Assembly (NCBI RefSeq): GCF_000290615.1
Contig: NZ_ALAS01000287.1
Span: 1 to 50,737 of the forward strand
Direction of reading: 5' to 3'
From: Heyndrickxia coagulans DSM 1 = ATCC 7050
Lineage (GTDB): Bacteria; Bacillota; Bacilli; Bacillales; Bacillaceae_C
Length of the DNA stretch: 50,737 nt
Every line of letters begins with the position of its first letter. The first letter of the stretch is position 1. Shown piece after piece: positions 20,850-30,402 of the stretch. Made by a program: the position numbers and the translations under genes. The notes beneath the pieces were generated by a model. The model ran no database searches. It was not told the DNA's origin and saw only the letters and a program-made list of their open reading frames with translations.

Positions 20850-21812
20850 ATGTCTAACCAGTATTTAGATCCGAATTTAAAGATTTTCACCCTGAACTCC
20901 AACCCGAAACTTGCCAAGGAAATTGCCAACGTTGTCGGAGTCGAACTTGGAAAATGTTCCGTTTCACAATTCAGCGACGGGGAAATCCAGATCAATATTG
21001 AAGAAAGCATCCGTGGTTGCGATGTTTATGTGATACAGTCGACAAGCGATCCTGTCAATGAACATATGATGGAACTTCTGATTATGGTTGATGCTTTAAA
21101 ACGGGCATCGGCACGGACCATTAATCTTGTGATTCCTTACTATGGTTATGCGCGCCAGGACAGAAAAGCGCGTGCACGTGAACCGATTACCGCAAAACTG
21201 GTGGCGAACCTTCTCGAAACGGCCGGTGCGACAAGGGTCATTACCCTTGATCTGCACGCCCCGCAAATTCAAGGGTTTTTTGACATTCCGATCGACCACC
21301 TGATGGGCGTTCCAATTATTGCAAAGTATTTTGAAGATAAAGGATTCCAAGCGGAAGATATCGTTGTCGTTTCCCCTGACCATGGCGGTGTCACCCGTGC
21401 GCGCAAACTGGCTGAACGTTTAAAAACGCCGATCGCCATTATCGACAAACGCCGCCCGCGCCCGAATGTGGCGGAGGTAATGAATATTGTTGGAAATGTT
21501 GACGGAAAAATTTGCATCATTATTGATGATATTATTGACACGGCAGGCACGATTACGCTTGCGGCAAAAGCGCTGATTGAAAGCGGCGCAAAAGAAGTGT
21601 ACGCCAGCTGCACTCATCCGGTTTTATCCGGGCCGGCGATTGAACGGATTAACAATTCCCCGATTAAAGAACTGGTGGCGACCAATTCCATTAACATTCC
21701 GGAAGAACGAAAAAGTGAAAAACTGGTTGAATTGTCTGTAGCCCCGCTTTTGGGCGAAGCGATTATCCGTGTGCATGAAGACCAGTCCGTAAGCCCGTTG
21801 TTCGATATATGA
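20850..21812 (+). CDS. prs: Ribose-phosphate pyrophosphokinase
   Basis: Prs makes PRPP from ribose 5-phosphate and ATP for nucleotide, histidine, tryptophan and NAD synthesis. The 320-residue protein has [22 protein letters not shown], the class I PRPP synthase signature in [14 protein letters not shown], and the PRPP loop [11 protein letters not shown] near residue 225. TTGGAGG precedes the ATG. PRPP is also the effector of PurR, encoded nearby. Confidence 0.97.
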   Translation: MSNQYLDPNLKIFTLNSNPKLAKEIANVVGVELGKCSVSQFSDGEIQINIEESIRGCDVYVIQSTSDPVNEHMMELLIMVDALKRASARTINLVIPYYGYARQDRKARAREPITAKLVANLLETAGATRVITLDLHAPQIQGFFDIPIDHLMGVPIIAKYFEDKGFQAEDIVVVSPDHGGVTRARKLAERLKTPIAIIDKRRPRPNVAEVMNIVGNVDGKICIIIDDIIDTAGTITLAAKALIESGAKEVYASCTHPVLSGPAIERINNSPIKELVATNSINIPEERKSEKLVELSVAPLLGEAIIRVHEDQSVSPLFDI

Positions 21813-21944
21813 AAGAATCCGGCGATTGGGGTATGAAAATATTTTTCAAAAGCAGTCCAAGTTTTCACAAGAAAAGCACGCGATCCTGCAAATCAGGAAA
21901 AGCCTCACTTATATCGGTAATTTTAAGCCATTTTTTCAAAACAG

Positions 21945-21970
21945 GTTTATAATGGATAATGGCAGGGTAA
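21945..21970 (+). promoter_or_regulatory. Candidate sigma-B promoter for ctc
   Basis: GTTTAT (21945-21950), 14 bases, then GGGTAA (21965-21970) is one base off in each half from the sigma-B pattern GTTTAA-N12-15-GGGTAT. ctc is the classic sigma-B gene of B. subtilis. Confidence 0.5.
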
Positions 21971-22013
21971 AGATATATTTGATGTTTGCTTAAACATTAG
22001 GAGGTCAATATTT

Positions 22014-22643
22014 ATGGCAGATGTACTTGAAGCAAAAAAAAGGCAGGATAAACACCATTCTTCCAGCCGCCAGTTAAGAAGAAACGGCTGCATACCGGGT
22101 GTTGTTTACGGCTACCAGACGGAAAATACGCCAGTTTATGTCAATTACGCCGAGTTTGAAAAATTACTGCGCGAAAACGGGAGAAATGCGGTGCTTTCCC
22201 TGAATGTGAACGGGACACAGCGGAATGTGATGGTACATGAAGTGCAAACCGATCCTTTGAAAAATAAAATCATTCATGTCGATTTTCTTGCCGTCAATAT
22301 GTCGGAAGATGTCGATGCCACTGTGCGCGTTGTCCTTTCTGAAGAAAGCGCCGGCGTAAAGGACGGCGGCGTGCTGCAGCAGGCACTGCATGAATTGTCG
22401 ATTACAACAAAACCGGATCAAATTCCTGATGCCATTACGGTGGATGTTTCCAATCTGCAAGTTGGGGAAAACATTACTGTTGCGGACATCCGCGGACAGT
22501 ATGGATTTACCATCAATCATGAAGATACGGAAACAATTTGCTCCGTTCTGCCGCCTCGCCAGGAAGAAGAAATCAGCACCGGCGAACAGCAGGAATCAGG
22601 GACGCCTGAAAATCTTGAAGGACGGGAAACAAGCGGAGCATAA
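22014..22643 (+). CDS. ctc: General stress protein Ctc / ribosomal protein bL25
   Basis: This 209-residue protein is of the long Ctc type: an L25 domain that binds 5S rRNA (residues 1-95, with the R-x-NG-x-IPGVVYG block) followed by the C-terminal TL5-like domain and an acidic tail. It binds the 50S subunit and is induced by stress in B. subtilis. AGGAGGTC precedes the ATG. A strong bidirectional terminator follows. Confidence 0.94.
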   Translation: MADVLEAKKRQDKHHSSSRQLRRNGCIPGVVYGYQTENTPVYVNYAEFEKLLRENGRNAVLSLNVNGTQRNVMVHEVQTDPLKNKIIHVDFLAVNMSEDVDATVRVVLSEESAGVKDGGVLQQALHELSITTKPDQIPDAITVDVSNLQVGENITVADIRGQYGFTINHEDTETICSVLPPRQEEEISTGEQQESGTPENLEGRETSGA

Positions 22644-22658
22644 CATCCGGGTTTGTGA

Positions 22659-22689
22659 AAAAAAGGCGTATGAGCATACGCCTTTTTTT
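22659..22689. terminator. ctc terminator (bidirectional)
   Basis: AAAAAAGGCGTATG pairs perfectly with CATACGCCTTTTTT across a 2-base loop, so it can terminate transcription on both strands. Confidence 0.92.
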
Positions 22690-23163
22690 GCCGTCATGCC
22701 GGATCCTTTGCTAAGATAGAAAAGTATCCGCCGCGTTGTGTGTGAATTTTCATAAAATATTTTACGTTTTTTATGCACGAGCAAGCTTGCCGGGGGCAAA
22801 TGATGGGGGCACAAAATGCGCCACTTGTTCCGTTCCTTTATTTTCAAGTGGCATGGAAGGCATGAGGAGCAGCATTTTCCGGGAAAAACTTGCCATATGC
22901 CCACAGTCCGGCCTGCTTGCACTTTTATCTGTCTTCGTGGATAATTAAAACAGGGTTTTACGTATGGAGAGAAACCGGCACGGGTGGAAAACGGGCGTGC
23001 CCTGTTTTTTGCCCGTTGCATGCACAAATGGGCTGCCTGTTGGCTGAAAAGGCATCACGGTAACATGATGCCTGGCCTTGCTGTCCCTTAAAAACGGCTG
23101 CAGGCAGTTTTCCTTAGCAGCTTATTTCATTTCAGCAGGGAATGAATCAATCGGGGTGTGAAT
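22690..23163. other. Long gap between ctc and pth
   Basis: In these 474 bases no reading frame on either strand resembles a known protein. There is one terminator-like hairpin, GGCACG (22977-22982) with CGTGCC (22996-23001) followed by CTGTTTTTT, that closes no recognisable gene, so an RNA or a lost gene may lie upstream of it. The pth promoter must lie in the last part but no clear box stands out. Confidence 0.5.
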
Positions 23164-23721
23164 ATGAAATGTATTGTCGGGCTTGGAAATCCGGGAGCCC
23201 AATATGAACATACAAGGCATAACATCGGTTTTGAAGTGGTCAATCTGCTTGCAGAACGGCTGCAGGCCCCTTTTAAACAGTCGAAATTCAAGGGGTTGTG
23301 TGCAGAAACAACTGTAAACGGCGAAAAAGTGCTGCTTTTAAAACCGATGACATATATGAATTTATCCGGCGAGTCGGTCAAAGCAGCCATGGATTATTAC
23401 CGCCTTGGCACCGGAGATTTGCTTGTCGTCTACGATGACCTCGATCTTCCGCCCGGCAAAATCCGCCTGCGGCAAAAAGGAAGCGCCGGCGGCCATAACG
23501 GAATCAAATCCATCATCCACCATCTTGGAACACAGGAGTTTAACCGGATCCGCATCGGTATTGGGCGGCCGGACAGAGATATCTACATGCCGGATTATGT
23601 GCTCGGCCGCTTTTCAAAAGAGGACCGGGTGAAAATGCAGCTGGCGGTTGAAAAAAGCGCCGATGCTTGCGAAGCTTGGCTGGAAAAGCCGTTCCCTGTC
23701 GTGATGAACCTTTATAATTGA
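23164..23721 (+). CDS. pth: Peptidyl-tRNA hydrolase
   Basis: Pth (SpoVC) releases tRNA from peptidyl-tRNA that has dropped off ribosomes. The 185-residue protein has [18 protein letters not shown] (residues 6-23, catalytic histidine included), [10 protein letters not shown], and [12 protein letters not shown]. The ATG at 23164 has GGGGTG upstream; an in-frame GTG at 23158 overlaps that site. Confidence 0.95.
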   Translation: MKCIVGLGNPGAQYEHTRHNIGFEVVNLLAERLQAPFKQSKFKGLCAETTVNGEKVLLLKPMTYMNLSGESVKAAMDYYRLGTGDLLVVYDDLDLPPGKIRLRQKGSAGGHNGIKSIIHHLGTQEFNRIRIGIGRPDRDIYMPDYVLGRFSKEDRVKMQLAVEKSADACEAWLEKPFPVVMNLYN

Positions 23722-23794
23722 GCCACCATTTATGCGGAATATGGGGAATTTCCGCGAAATTCCGCGGCCATTTCTTCCGTTTCTATAAAAAAAC

Positions 23795-23824
23795 GAATAA
23801 CCCCTTCCCATTGCGCCCATACTA
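23795..23824 (+). promoter_or_regulatory. Forespore (sigma-G/sigma-F) promoter for fin
   Basis: GAATA (23795-23799), 18 bases, then CATACTA (23818-23824) fully matches the sigma-G pattern GHATR-N18-CATNHTA. fin is a forespore gene in B. subtilis. Confidence 0.65.
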
Positions 23825-23856
23825 TATAAGGACGATATGAAAAAGGGGGCCGGAAG

Positions 23857-24081
23857 ATGGCCGTTCATTACTATTGCCGGCACTGTGGCATAAAAATCGG
23901 CACCATCCCGGGTATCGAAGCAGACCGGATGGGACTTTTCTTTTTGACGAATGAGGAGCGGAAGGAAATGGTGCTTCCCCAGGAAGACGGGAGCGTCCGC
24001 ATCCAGTCGATTTGCGAAGAATGCCAAGATTCATTTGAATGCGAACCCATATTTCATCAATACGGTTATTTAATCCAATAA
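23857..24081 (+). CDS. fin: Anti-sigma-F factor Fin (YabK)
   Basis: Fin binds sigma-F and helps switch the forespore from sigma-F to sigma-G. The 74-residue protein has two zinc-ligand pairs, CRHC (residues 7-10) and CEEC near residue 53, which match the family. AAGGGGG precedes the ATG. It lies between pth and mfd as in B. subtilis, with its own promoter and terminator. With csfB this window encodes two regulators of the forespore sigma factors. Confidence 0.93.
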   Translation: MAVHYYCRHCGIKIGTIPGIEADRMGLFFLTNEERKEMVLPQEDGSVRIQSICEECQDSFECEPIFHQYGYLIQ

Positions 24082-24084
24082 TCC

Positions 24085-24113
24085 GCTTTGGAAGGGAGTC
24101 CAAAGCATTTTTC
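24085..24113 (+). terminator. fin terminator
   Basis: GCTTTGG (24085-24091) pairs with CCAAAGC (24100-24106), followed by ATTTTTC. A second palindrome built on CTGCAG follows at about 24120-24146. Confidence 0.8.
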
Positions 24114-24226
24114 TGTTTTGCTGCAGGAACATTTATGCTTTCTGCAGCTCCTTCCCGTTTAAATTTTACAAAACAGTGTGAATAGTAGAGAAAAGGAAAT
24201 CGGATCAAGAGAGGAGTTGGCCCTTT

Positions 24227-27200
24227 TTGGACGGAATACAAAAAATGATCCTTGAACACAAGGAAGCAGAATCGGTCATAAGCGGCATAACGGCCGGTCT
24301 GAAAGAGCAGCTTGTTTCCGGGTTGTCCGGTTCCGCCCGCAGCGCTTTTATTGCTTCGGTCTATCAAAAAACGGAACAGCCGGCCATTGTGTTAACTTAT
24401 AATCTATTACAGGCGCAAAAGTTGTATGATGATCTCCTGCAATTTATGGATGAAAGCGCCTTATTTCTGTATCCTGCAAATGAACTGATTGCGGCCGAAC
24501 TGGGCGTGGCAAGCCCCGAACTGATGGCCCAACGGATAGATGTGCTGAATGCGTTACTATCGGGAAAAAATTGCCTGATCGTTGTCCCGATGGCCGGAAT
24601 GCGGAAAATTTTGCCGCCGAAGACGGTTTGGGAAAAGTACCAGCTGCACTTCGAAACAGGAAAAGAAATTGAGCTTGATCGTGTATTGGAAATGCTTGTG
24701 GAAATGGGTTATACCCGGTCGGATATGGTCGATTCACCGGGAGATTTCAGTGTGCGCGGCGGAATTCTCGATATATACCCGCTGACAGAAGAAGACCCGG
24801 TCCGTATCGAATTATTTGACACCGAAGTAGACTCCATCCGGACGTTTTCCGCTGAAGACCAGCGTTCCCGGAATAAACTTTCTGCTGTCTCCATCGGGCC
24901 GGCGACGGAATATCCGGCAGGCCGCCCTTTGCTCATCAAAGCGGCCGGAGCCGTAAAAGAAGGGCTCAGCAAAACACTGGCTAAAATTAAAGATGACCAG
25001 GTCAAACAACTGCTTGCCCAAAACATCGGTTTTGACATCGAAAAGCTGAAAAACGGGGAAAAACCCGATCAAATTTTTAAATATTTATCGATTCTGTATG
25101 ACCAGCCTGCCAGTCTCTTAGACTATGTGGAAACTTCCGGCATTTTGTTTTTGGATGAGTTCGGCCGGATCCAGGAAATGCAGGAGCGCCTCGATAAAGA
25201 AGAAGCTGAATGGTACACGGCGATGGTGGAAGAAGGTGAAATGATCTATGATTTGACCGTTTCCCATGCCTTAGATACACTGTTGTCAGGAAAAAAATGG
25301 AAGAAGCTCTATTTGTCACTGTTTTTGCGCCATATCCAAAATACAAATCCGCAAAACATTGTAAATATCGCTTGCAAACCGATGCAGTCGTTCCATGGGC
25401 AGATGCATGTGCTGAAGGCGGAAATCGAACGCTGGAAGAAAGGCCGTTTTACGGTGGTTTTCCTTGGTGCGGACAAAAACCGGGCTGAAAAAATCCAAAG
25501 TGTGCTGGAAGATTATGAGATTGAAGCTGCCTACGCGGCGGGTATCATCCCTGGGCATATCCAGGTGGCGGAAGGGAACCTGAACACCGGTTTTGAGCTT
25601 CCGATGTGCAAGCTTGCCGTCATTACGGAAGAAGAACTTTTCAATAAAAAGGCGAAGAAAAAAACGCGCCGGCAAAAGCTGTCCAATGCCGAGCGGATTA
25701 AAAACTATTCCGAGCTGAATGTAGGAGACTATGTGGTTCATGTCAACCATGGGATCGGGAAATATTTGGGGATTGTGACGCTTGAAATCAACGGCGTCCA
25801 TAAAGACTATCTCCATATTAAGTACCAGGGTTCGGATAAGCTATATGTGCCGGTTGACCAGATCGACCTTGTCCAAAAATATGTCGGTTCGGAAGGAAAA
25901 GAGCCGAAACTTTACAAGCTGGGCGGCAGCGAATGGAAACGGGTTAAACGGAAAGTCCAGTCGTCCATCCAGGATATCGCGGACGACCTCGTCAAATTGT
26001 ATGCGGAGAGGGAAGCATCAAGAGGGTTTGCCTTTTCTCCGGATGGGGATATGCAGCGTGAGTTCGAGGCGGCTTTTCCGTATAAAGAAACGGAAGACCA
26101 GCTCCGGTCGATCCAGGAAATCAAGCGGGACATGGAAAAAGAGAAACCGATGGACCGCCTGCTGTGCGGGGACGTCGGCTACGGCAAAACGGAAGTGGCC
26201 ATCCGCGCCGCTTTTAAAGCAGTGATGGACGGCAAGCAAGTGGCCATGCTTGTGCCGACCACCATCCTTGCCCAGCAGCATTTTGAAACGGTCACGGAAA
26301 GGTTCCATGGCTATCCGATAAAAGTCGGGCTGTTGAGCCGTTTCCGGACGCGGAAAGAGCAGAATGAAACGATTAAAGGCTTGCGCAACGGGACGATTGA
26401 TATGGTGATCGGCACGCACCGGCTGCTTTCAAAAGATATCCAGTTCCGTGATCTGGGCCTCTTGATCATTGACGAGGAGCAGCGGTTCGGTGTCAGCCAT
26501 AAGGAAAAAATCAAGAAATTAAAGACGAATGTCGACGTGCTGACCCTGACCGCAACGCCAATCCCAAGGACGCTGCATATGTCCATGGTCGGCGTGCGGG
26601 ATCTGTCTGTTATTGAAACGCCGCCTGAGAACCGTTTCCCGGTGCAAACTTACGTGCTGGAATATAATGACCAGATGGTGCGGGAAGCGATCGAACGCGA
26701 ACTGGCGCGGGACGGGCAGGTGTACTTTTTGTATAACCGGATTGAAGATATTGAGCGGAAGGCGGAGGAAATTGCGCGGCTTGTTCCCGATGCGCGCGTG
26801 GCGTATGCCCACGGCCGGATGACAGAATCCCAGCTTGAAACGGTCATTCTCGGTTTTCTTGAAGGCGAATATGATGTGCTTGTGACGACGACGATTATTG
26901 AGACAGGCGTGGACATCCCGAATGTCAACACCTTGATCGTCAATGATGCGGACCGGATGGGGCTGTCGCAATTATACCAGCTGCGCGGGCGTGTCGGGCG
27001 GTCCAACCGGGTAGCGTATGCTTATTTTACGTACAGAAAAGACAAGGTGCTGGCGGAAGCGTCGGAAAAAAGGCTGCAGGCGATTAAAGAATTTACGGAA
27101 CTCGGATCCGGCTTTAAAATTGCGATGCGCGACTTGTCCATCCGCGGCGCCGGCAACCTGCTGGGCGCACAACAGCACGGGTTCATCGATTCGGTCGGTT

Positions 27201-27763
27201 TCGATTTGTATTCGCAAATGCTGAAGGAAGCGATCGAAGCACGGAAAGGGACAGACGGCGCAGAGGAAAAACTGCCGCCATTTGAAGTCGAACTCGAAAT
27301 TGATGCGTATATTCCGGATGCCTATATTAAAGACGGATACCAGAAAATTGAAATGTATAAACGGTTCAGAGGCATTGAGATGATTGAAGATATTGAAGAA
27401 TTAAAAGAAGAGATGATTGACCGTTTCGGCGAGTATCCGCAGCAGGTGAGCGACCTGTTTACGATTGCGGCGATGAAAGTATACGCCAAAGAAGCGATGC
27501 TTTCATCGATTAAACAAAACAAGCAATTGATTACGATTTTAATGTCCGAAAAAGGCTCGAAACAGGTAAACGGCCCGAAAGTCGTGGACATTGTGAGAAA
27601 ATACGGGCGTTCGGCCGGATTCGGCATGGAAGGCAACCAGCTGAAAATTACGCTGGATATTAAAAAAAGCAAGGGACATGAGTGGCTTTACACCTGCACG
27701 GAAATGATCCGGGAACTGCGGGGTGCCTTCGAAAGGGCCGAAACGACGAGCGCTTCCCGGTAA
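24227..27763 (+). CDS. mfd: Transcription-repair coupling factor
   Basis: Mfd removes RNA polymerase stalled at lesions and recruits UvrA. The 1178-residue protein has the UvrB-like N-terminal module, the RNA-polymerase-interacting domain (YSELNVGDYVVHVNHGIGKY near residue 495), and RecG-like motor motifs: Walker A GDVGYGKTE near 648, the DEEQ box near 749, TATPIPRT, and QLRGRVGRS. The start is a TTG at 24227 with GAGGAG ten bases upstream. Full length, no lesions. Confidence 0.97.
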   Translation: MDGIQKMILEHKEAESVISGITAGLKEQLVSGLSGSARSAFIASVYQKTEQPAIVLTYNLLQAQKLYDDLLQFMDESALFLYPANELIAAELGVASPELMAQRIDVLNALLSGKNCLIVVPMAGMRKILPPKTVWEKYQLHFETGKEIELDRVLEMLVEMGYTRSDMVDSPGDFSVRGGILDIYPLTEEDPVRIELFDTEVDSIRTFSAEDQRSRNKLSAVSIGPATEYPAGRPLLIKAAGAVKEGLSKTLAKIKDDQVKQLLAQNIGFDIEKLKNGEKPDQIFKYLSILYDQPASLLDYVETSGILFLDEFGRIQEMQERLDKEEAEWYTAMVEEGEMIYDLTVSHALDTLLSGKKWKKLYLSLFLRHIQNTNPQNIVNIACKPMQSFHGQMHVLKAEIERWKKGRFTVVFLGADKNRAEKIQSVLEDYEIEAAYAAGIIPGHIQVAEGNLNTGFELPMCKLAVITEEELFNKKAKKKTRRQKLSNAERIKNYSELNVGDYVVHVNHGIGKYLGIVTLEINGVHKDYLHIKYQGSDKLYVPVDQIDLVQKYVGSEGKEPKLYKLGGSEWKRVKRKVQSSIQDIADDLVKLYAEREASRGFAFSPDGDMQREFEAAFPYKETEDQLRSIQEIKRDMEKEKPMDRLLCGDVGYGKTEVAIRAAFKAVMDGKQVAMLVPTTILAQQHFETVTERFHGYPIKVGLLSRFRTRKEQNETIKGLRNGTIDMVIGTHRLLSKDIQFRDLGLLIIDEEQRFGVSHKEKIKKLKTNVDVLTLTATPIPRTLHMSMVGVRDLSVIETPPENRFPVQTYVLEYNDQMVREAIERELARDGQVYFLYNRIEDIERKAEEIARLVPDARVAYAHGRMTESQLETVILGFLEGEYDVLVTTTIIETGVDIPNVNTLIVNDADRMGLSQLYQLRGRVGRSNRVAYAYFTYRKDKVLAEASEKRLQAIKEFTELGSGFKIAMRDLSIRGAGNLLGAQQHGFIDSVGFDLYSQMLKEAIEARKGTDGAEEKLPPFEVELEIDAYIPDAYIKDGYQKIEMYKRFRGIEMIEDIEELKEEMIDRFGEYPQQVSDLFTIAAMKVYAKEAMLSSIKQNKQLITILMSEKGSKQVNGPKVVDIVRKYGRSAGFGMEGNQLKITLDIKKSKGHEWLYTCTEMIRELRGAFERAETTSASR

Positions 27764-27813
27764 GTTGGAGGCTAAAACCTGAAGGAGCGGCTTTTTGGCA
27801 AAGGCCTGTTTGT

Positions 27814-27848
27814 AAAAGCACGGAACAGCGGTTTGTTCCGTGCTTTTT
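27814..27848 (+). terminator. mfd terminator
   Basis: AAAAGCACGGAACA (27814-27827) pairs with TGTTCCGTGCTTTT, which runs into a T stretch. Confidence 0.9.
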
Positions 27849-27948
27849 ATGGTTCTTGATGTTTGCCGTGGAAAAATTCCGGGAAAAAGATAGAGAAGAA
27901 TTGGAAATCAATCCAATCGATAGCAATTGTACAAAAAACGTTCATGAT

Positions 27949-27977
27949 GTATAGAACTTGCCAGATGAAAGATACTA
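27949..27977 (+). promoter_or_regulatory. Candidate sigma-G promoter for spoVT
   Basis: GTATA (27949-27953), 17 bases, then GATACTA (27971-27977) is close to the sigma-G pattern. spoVT depends on sigma-G in B. subtilis. Confidence 0.45.
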
Positions 27978-28054
27978 ATGTCAACGTAGGTAAAGGATTC
28001 AAGAGCCATCTGAGGATGGAAAAAAATCATCTGATGAAAGTGAGGCAACTTTAG

Positions 28055-28591
28055 ATGAAAGCAACTGGTATTGTTCGTCGTATTGATGATCTAGGCAGAG
28101 TTGTCATCCCGAAAGAGATACGAAGGACGCTTCGTATCCGTGAAGGGGACCCGCTTGAAATTTTTGTGGACCGCGACGGAGAAGTTATTTTGAAAAAATA
28201 TTCGCCGATCAGTGAACTAAGTGATTTTGCCAAGGAGTATGCCGAAGCGCTGTATGACAGTTTAACGAGCCCTGTCCTGATCTGTGACCGGGATGCCGTG
28301 ATTGCAGTCAGCGGCGGTTCAAAAAAAGAATACTTAAATAAAAGAAATGGCGAAGTGATCGAAAAAGTCATGGAGGACAGGATGCCGGTTTTATCAAAAG
28401 AAAAAGGGAAAACAGCGCTGGTGGACGGGGTGGAAGAGGAACTGGCTTCTTATACGATTGCCCCGATTGTCGCAAGCGGCGATCCGATTGGTGCTGTCGT
28501 CATTTTTTCAAAAGACCGCACGTTCGGGGAAGTGGAACAGAAATCGGCGGAAACGGCTGCCGGATTCCTGGCCCGCCAGATGGAACAGTAA
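28055..28591 (+). CDS. spoVT: Stage V sporulation regulator SpoVT
   Basis: SpoVT tunes forespore gene expression with sigma-G. The 178-residue protein has an AbrB-like DNA-binding domain (MKATGIVRRIDDLGRVVIPK, residues 1-20) and a C-terminal GAF-like domain (residues about 56-178). It is a paralogue of the abrB product at 8.5-8.9 kb, and the two N-termini are nearly identical. A TGAGG sequence lies about ten bases before the ATG. Two hairpins with T runs follow (28602-28627 and 28654-28686). Confidence 0.95.
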   Translation: MKATGIVRRIDDLGRVVIPKEIRRTLRIREGDPLEIFVDRDGEVILKKYSPISELSDFAKEYAEALYDSLTSPVLICDRDAVIAVSGGSKKEYLNKRNGEVIEKVMEDRMPVLSKEKGKTALVDGVEEELASYTIAPIVASGDPIGAVVIFSKDRTFGEVEQKSAETAAGFLARQMEQ

Positions 28592-28601
28592 GGCTTTTTT
28601 C

Positions 28602-28627
28602 TCCCGTTTTTTTCCGGGATTTTTTTG
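28602..28627 (+). terminator. spoVT terminator
   Basis: TCCCG and CGGGA form a short stem followed by TTTTTTT. A second hairpin, CGCAG (28660-28664) with CTGCG (28674-28678) plus a T run, backs it up. Confidence 0.65.
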
Positions 28628-28736
28628 TCATCATTTGTTTTCACGCACGGCCAAAAAAGCGCAGGCAAAGGGTCTGCGTTTTTTTGATCTGTTTTTTCGC
28701 AGGTTGTCTGTAAGGCGCGTCTTGTATTCCCTTTTA

Positions 28737-28745
28737 TGGTATAAT
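28737..28745 (+). promoter_or_regulatory. Extended -10 promoter for yabM
   Basis: TGGTATAAT is an extended -10 element. No good -35 box is visible. It probably drives yabM, yabN and rqcP. Confidence 0.5.
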
Positions 28746-28800
28746 ACATTCGATTTTATTCTATGTACGGTGTTACGGCCGTGTGAAAGGCAGAAAAGAC

Positions 28801-30402
28801 GTGCAGCAGGATCATGAGTCAAAAAAGCTTTTTCAAGGCATTCTGATTTTAACCTTGTCATCCGTCATTACGAAAATCCTCAGTGCAGTTTACCGCGTGC
28901 CGTTCCAAAATATTGTCGGCGATGTCGGTTTTTATATTTATCAGCAAGTGTATCCGATTTACGGGATTGTGATCGCACTCTCATCTTCCGGTTTTCCGGT
29001 TGCCGTTTCCAAAATGGTGGCGGAACGGGAAGCAGCGGGGGAAAACAGCCACCGCGCATTTTTAAACGCGGTATTCCTCACCCTCGGCTTATTCGGTTCC
29101 GGATTGTTTCTTGCCGTTTTTTTCACCGCAGGGAAACTGGCGGCGTGGATGGGGGATCCCCGTCTTTCTCCGCTTATCCGGACGGTTTCCTGTTCCTTTT
29201 TGCTGATGCCGGTCATTTCTGCGATCAGGGGTGTTTATCAGGGGCAAGGAAAGATGGTGCCGACTGCACTCAGCCAGGTGCTCGAACAGGCGGTCCGGGT
29301 TGCGGCCATTCTTCTTCTTTCCTTTTGGCTGGTCCACGGCGGTTTTTCGCTTTATGCAGCGGGGCAAGGGGCTGTGGCCGGTTCCGTGTTGGGGGGAGCG
29401 GTGTCTGCAGCAGTCCTTGTATTTTATCTGGTCAAGGGCGGCAGGCAGGAAAAGGCAGCCCGGCTCCTTGAATGGAAAGACGTAAAGCAGGCGGCCCGCT
29501 CCCTGTTTTGCGGCGGGATTGCGGTCTGTATCAGCGGCCTCGTCCTGGTTTTGTTCCAATTTGTCGATTCCCTCCATCTTTACGCGTTGTTAACAGACGC
29601 CGGCTGGGGGGCGGAAGCGGCAAAAAAACTAAAAGGCATTTACGACCGCGGACAGCCGTTTTTGCAGCTTGGTACAGTGGCAGCGTCTTCCTTTGCCCTG
29701 AACCTTGTCCCGGTGATTGCACTTGAATATAAGAAGGGCAGGCGAAAAAGCCTTGAAAAACAGGTGCAGGCTGCTTTAAAAATCAGCACGGCGGTCGGCG
29801 CGGGCGCTGCAGCCGGACTGATCGGGATCATGCCGTTTGCCAATACGATGCTGTTTGAAAACAGCGCGGGAACAGCTGTCCTGTCTGTTTTTTCGGTTTC
29901 CATTTTATTCAGCACCTGGATTTTGACATTGTCGGGGATTTTGCAGGGAATGGGGAAGGTGTACACTCCTGCAGTGGCCATTGCGGCAGGCGTCCTGTTG
30001 AAATATGGTTTGAACGAGATTTGGGTCCCCCGTTTCGGGACCATGGGCGCTTCCGCTGCCACCGTTGCCGCTTTAGGGTTTATTTCGCTTATATTGATGA
30101 TAAAATTGGGTAAAGCCTATTTTCAAATGCTGCCGGCTCTATTTTTCGGCAAGCTCGCTCTCTCCCTTTTCGCCATGTCCGCTTGTTTGCAGCTTTGGCT
30201 CCGCCTGTTTGCCTACGGGCTTCCTGGCAGGGCGGCAAGCGTTCTGGCTGCTTTGGGGGGGACGGCAATCGGTGCGGCTGTTTTTCTATTTTGTGCCGCC
30301 CGGCTGCGTTTGCTGACGGATGAAGAATGGGGGCTTGTGCCTTTTGGAACAAAATTAGCCGGCCTGAAAGGAAAGAATCGGATTGGAAAACAAAAACCAT
30401 AG
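28801..30402 (+). CDS. yabM: MOP-superfamily polysaccharide/lipid flippase (YabM, SpoVB-like)
   Basis: This 533-residue integral membrane protein of the polysaccharide-transport (MATE/MOP) group has 12 to 14 hydrophobic segments and the conserved opening KILSAVYRVPFQNIVGDVGFY. Relatives include SpoVB and the lipid II flippase MurJ/YtgP, so it may move a lipid-linked sugar across the membrane; the substrate is unknown. The GTG at 28801 has GAAAGG ten bases upstream; a GTG at 28783 lacks one. It overlaps yabN by 20 bases. Confidence 0.85.
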   Translation: MQQDHESKKLFQGILILTLSSVITKILSAVYRVPFQNIVGDVGFYIYQQVYPIYGIVIALSSSGFPVAVSKMVAEREAAGENSHRAFLNAVFLTLGLFGSGLFLAVFFTAGKLAAWMGDPRLSPLIRTVSCSFLLMPVISAIRGVYQGQGKMVPTALSQVLEQAVRVAAILLLSFWLVHGGFSLYAAGQGAVAGSVLGGAVSAAVLVFYLVKGGRQEKAARLLEWKDVKQAARSLFCGGIAVCISGLVLVLFQFVDSLHLYALLTDAGWGAEAAKKLKGIYDRGQPFLQLGTVAASSFALNLVPVIALEYKKGRRKSLEKQVQAALKISTAVGAGAAAGLIGIMPFANTMLFENSAGTAVLSVFSVSILFSTWILTLSGILQGMGKVYTPAVAIAAGVLLKYGLNEIWVPRFGTMGASAATVAALGFISLILMIKLGKAYFQMLPALFFGKLALSLFAMSACLQLWLRLFAYGLPGRAASVLAALGGTAIGAAVFLFCAARLRLLTDEEWGLVPFGTKLAGLKGKNRIGKQKP

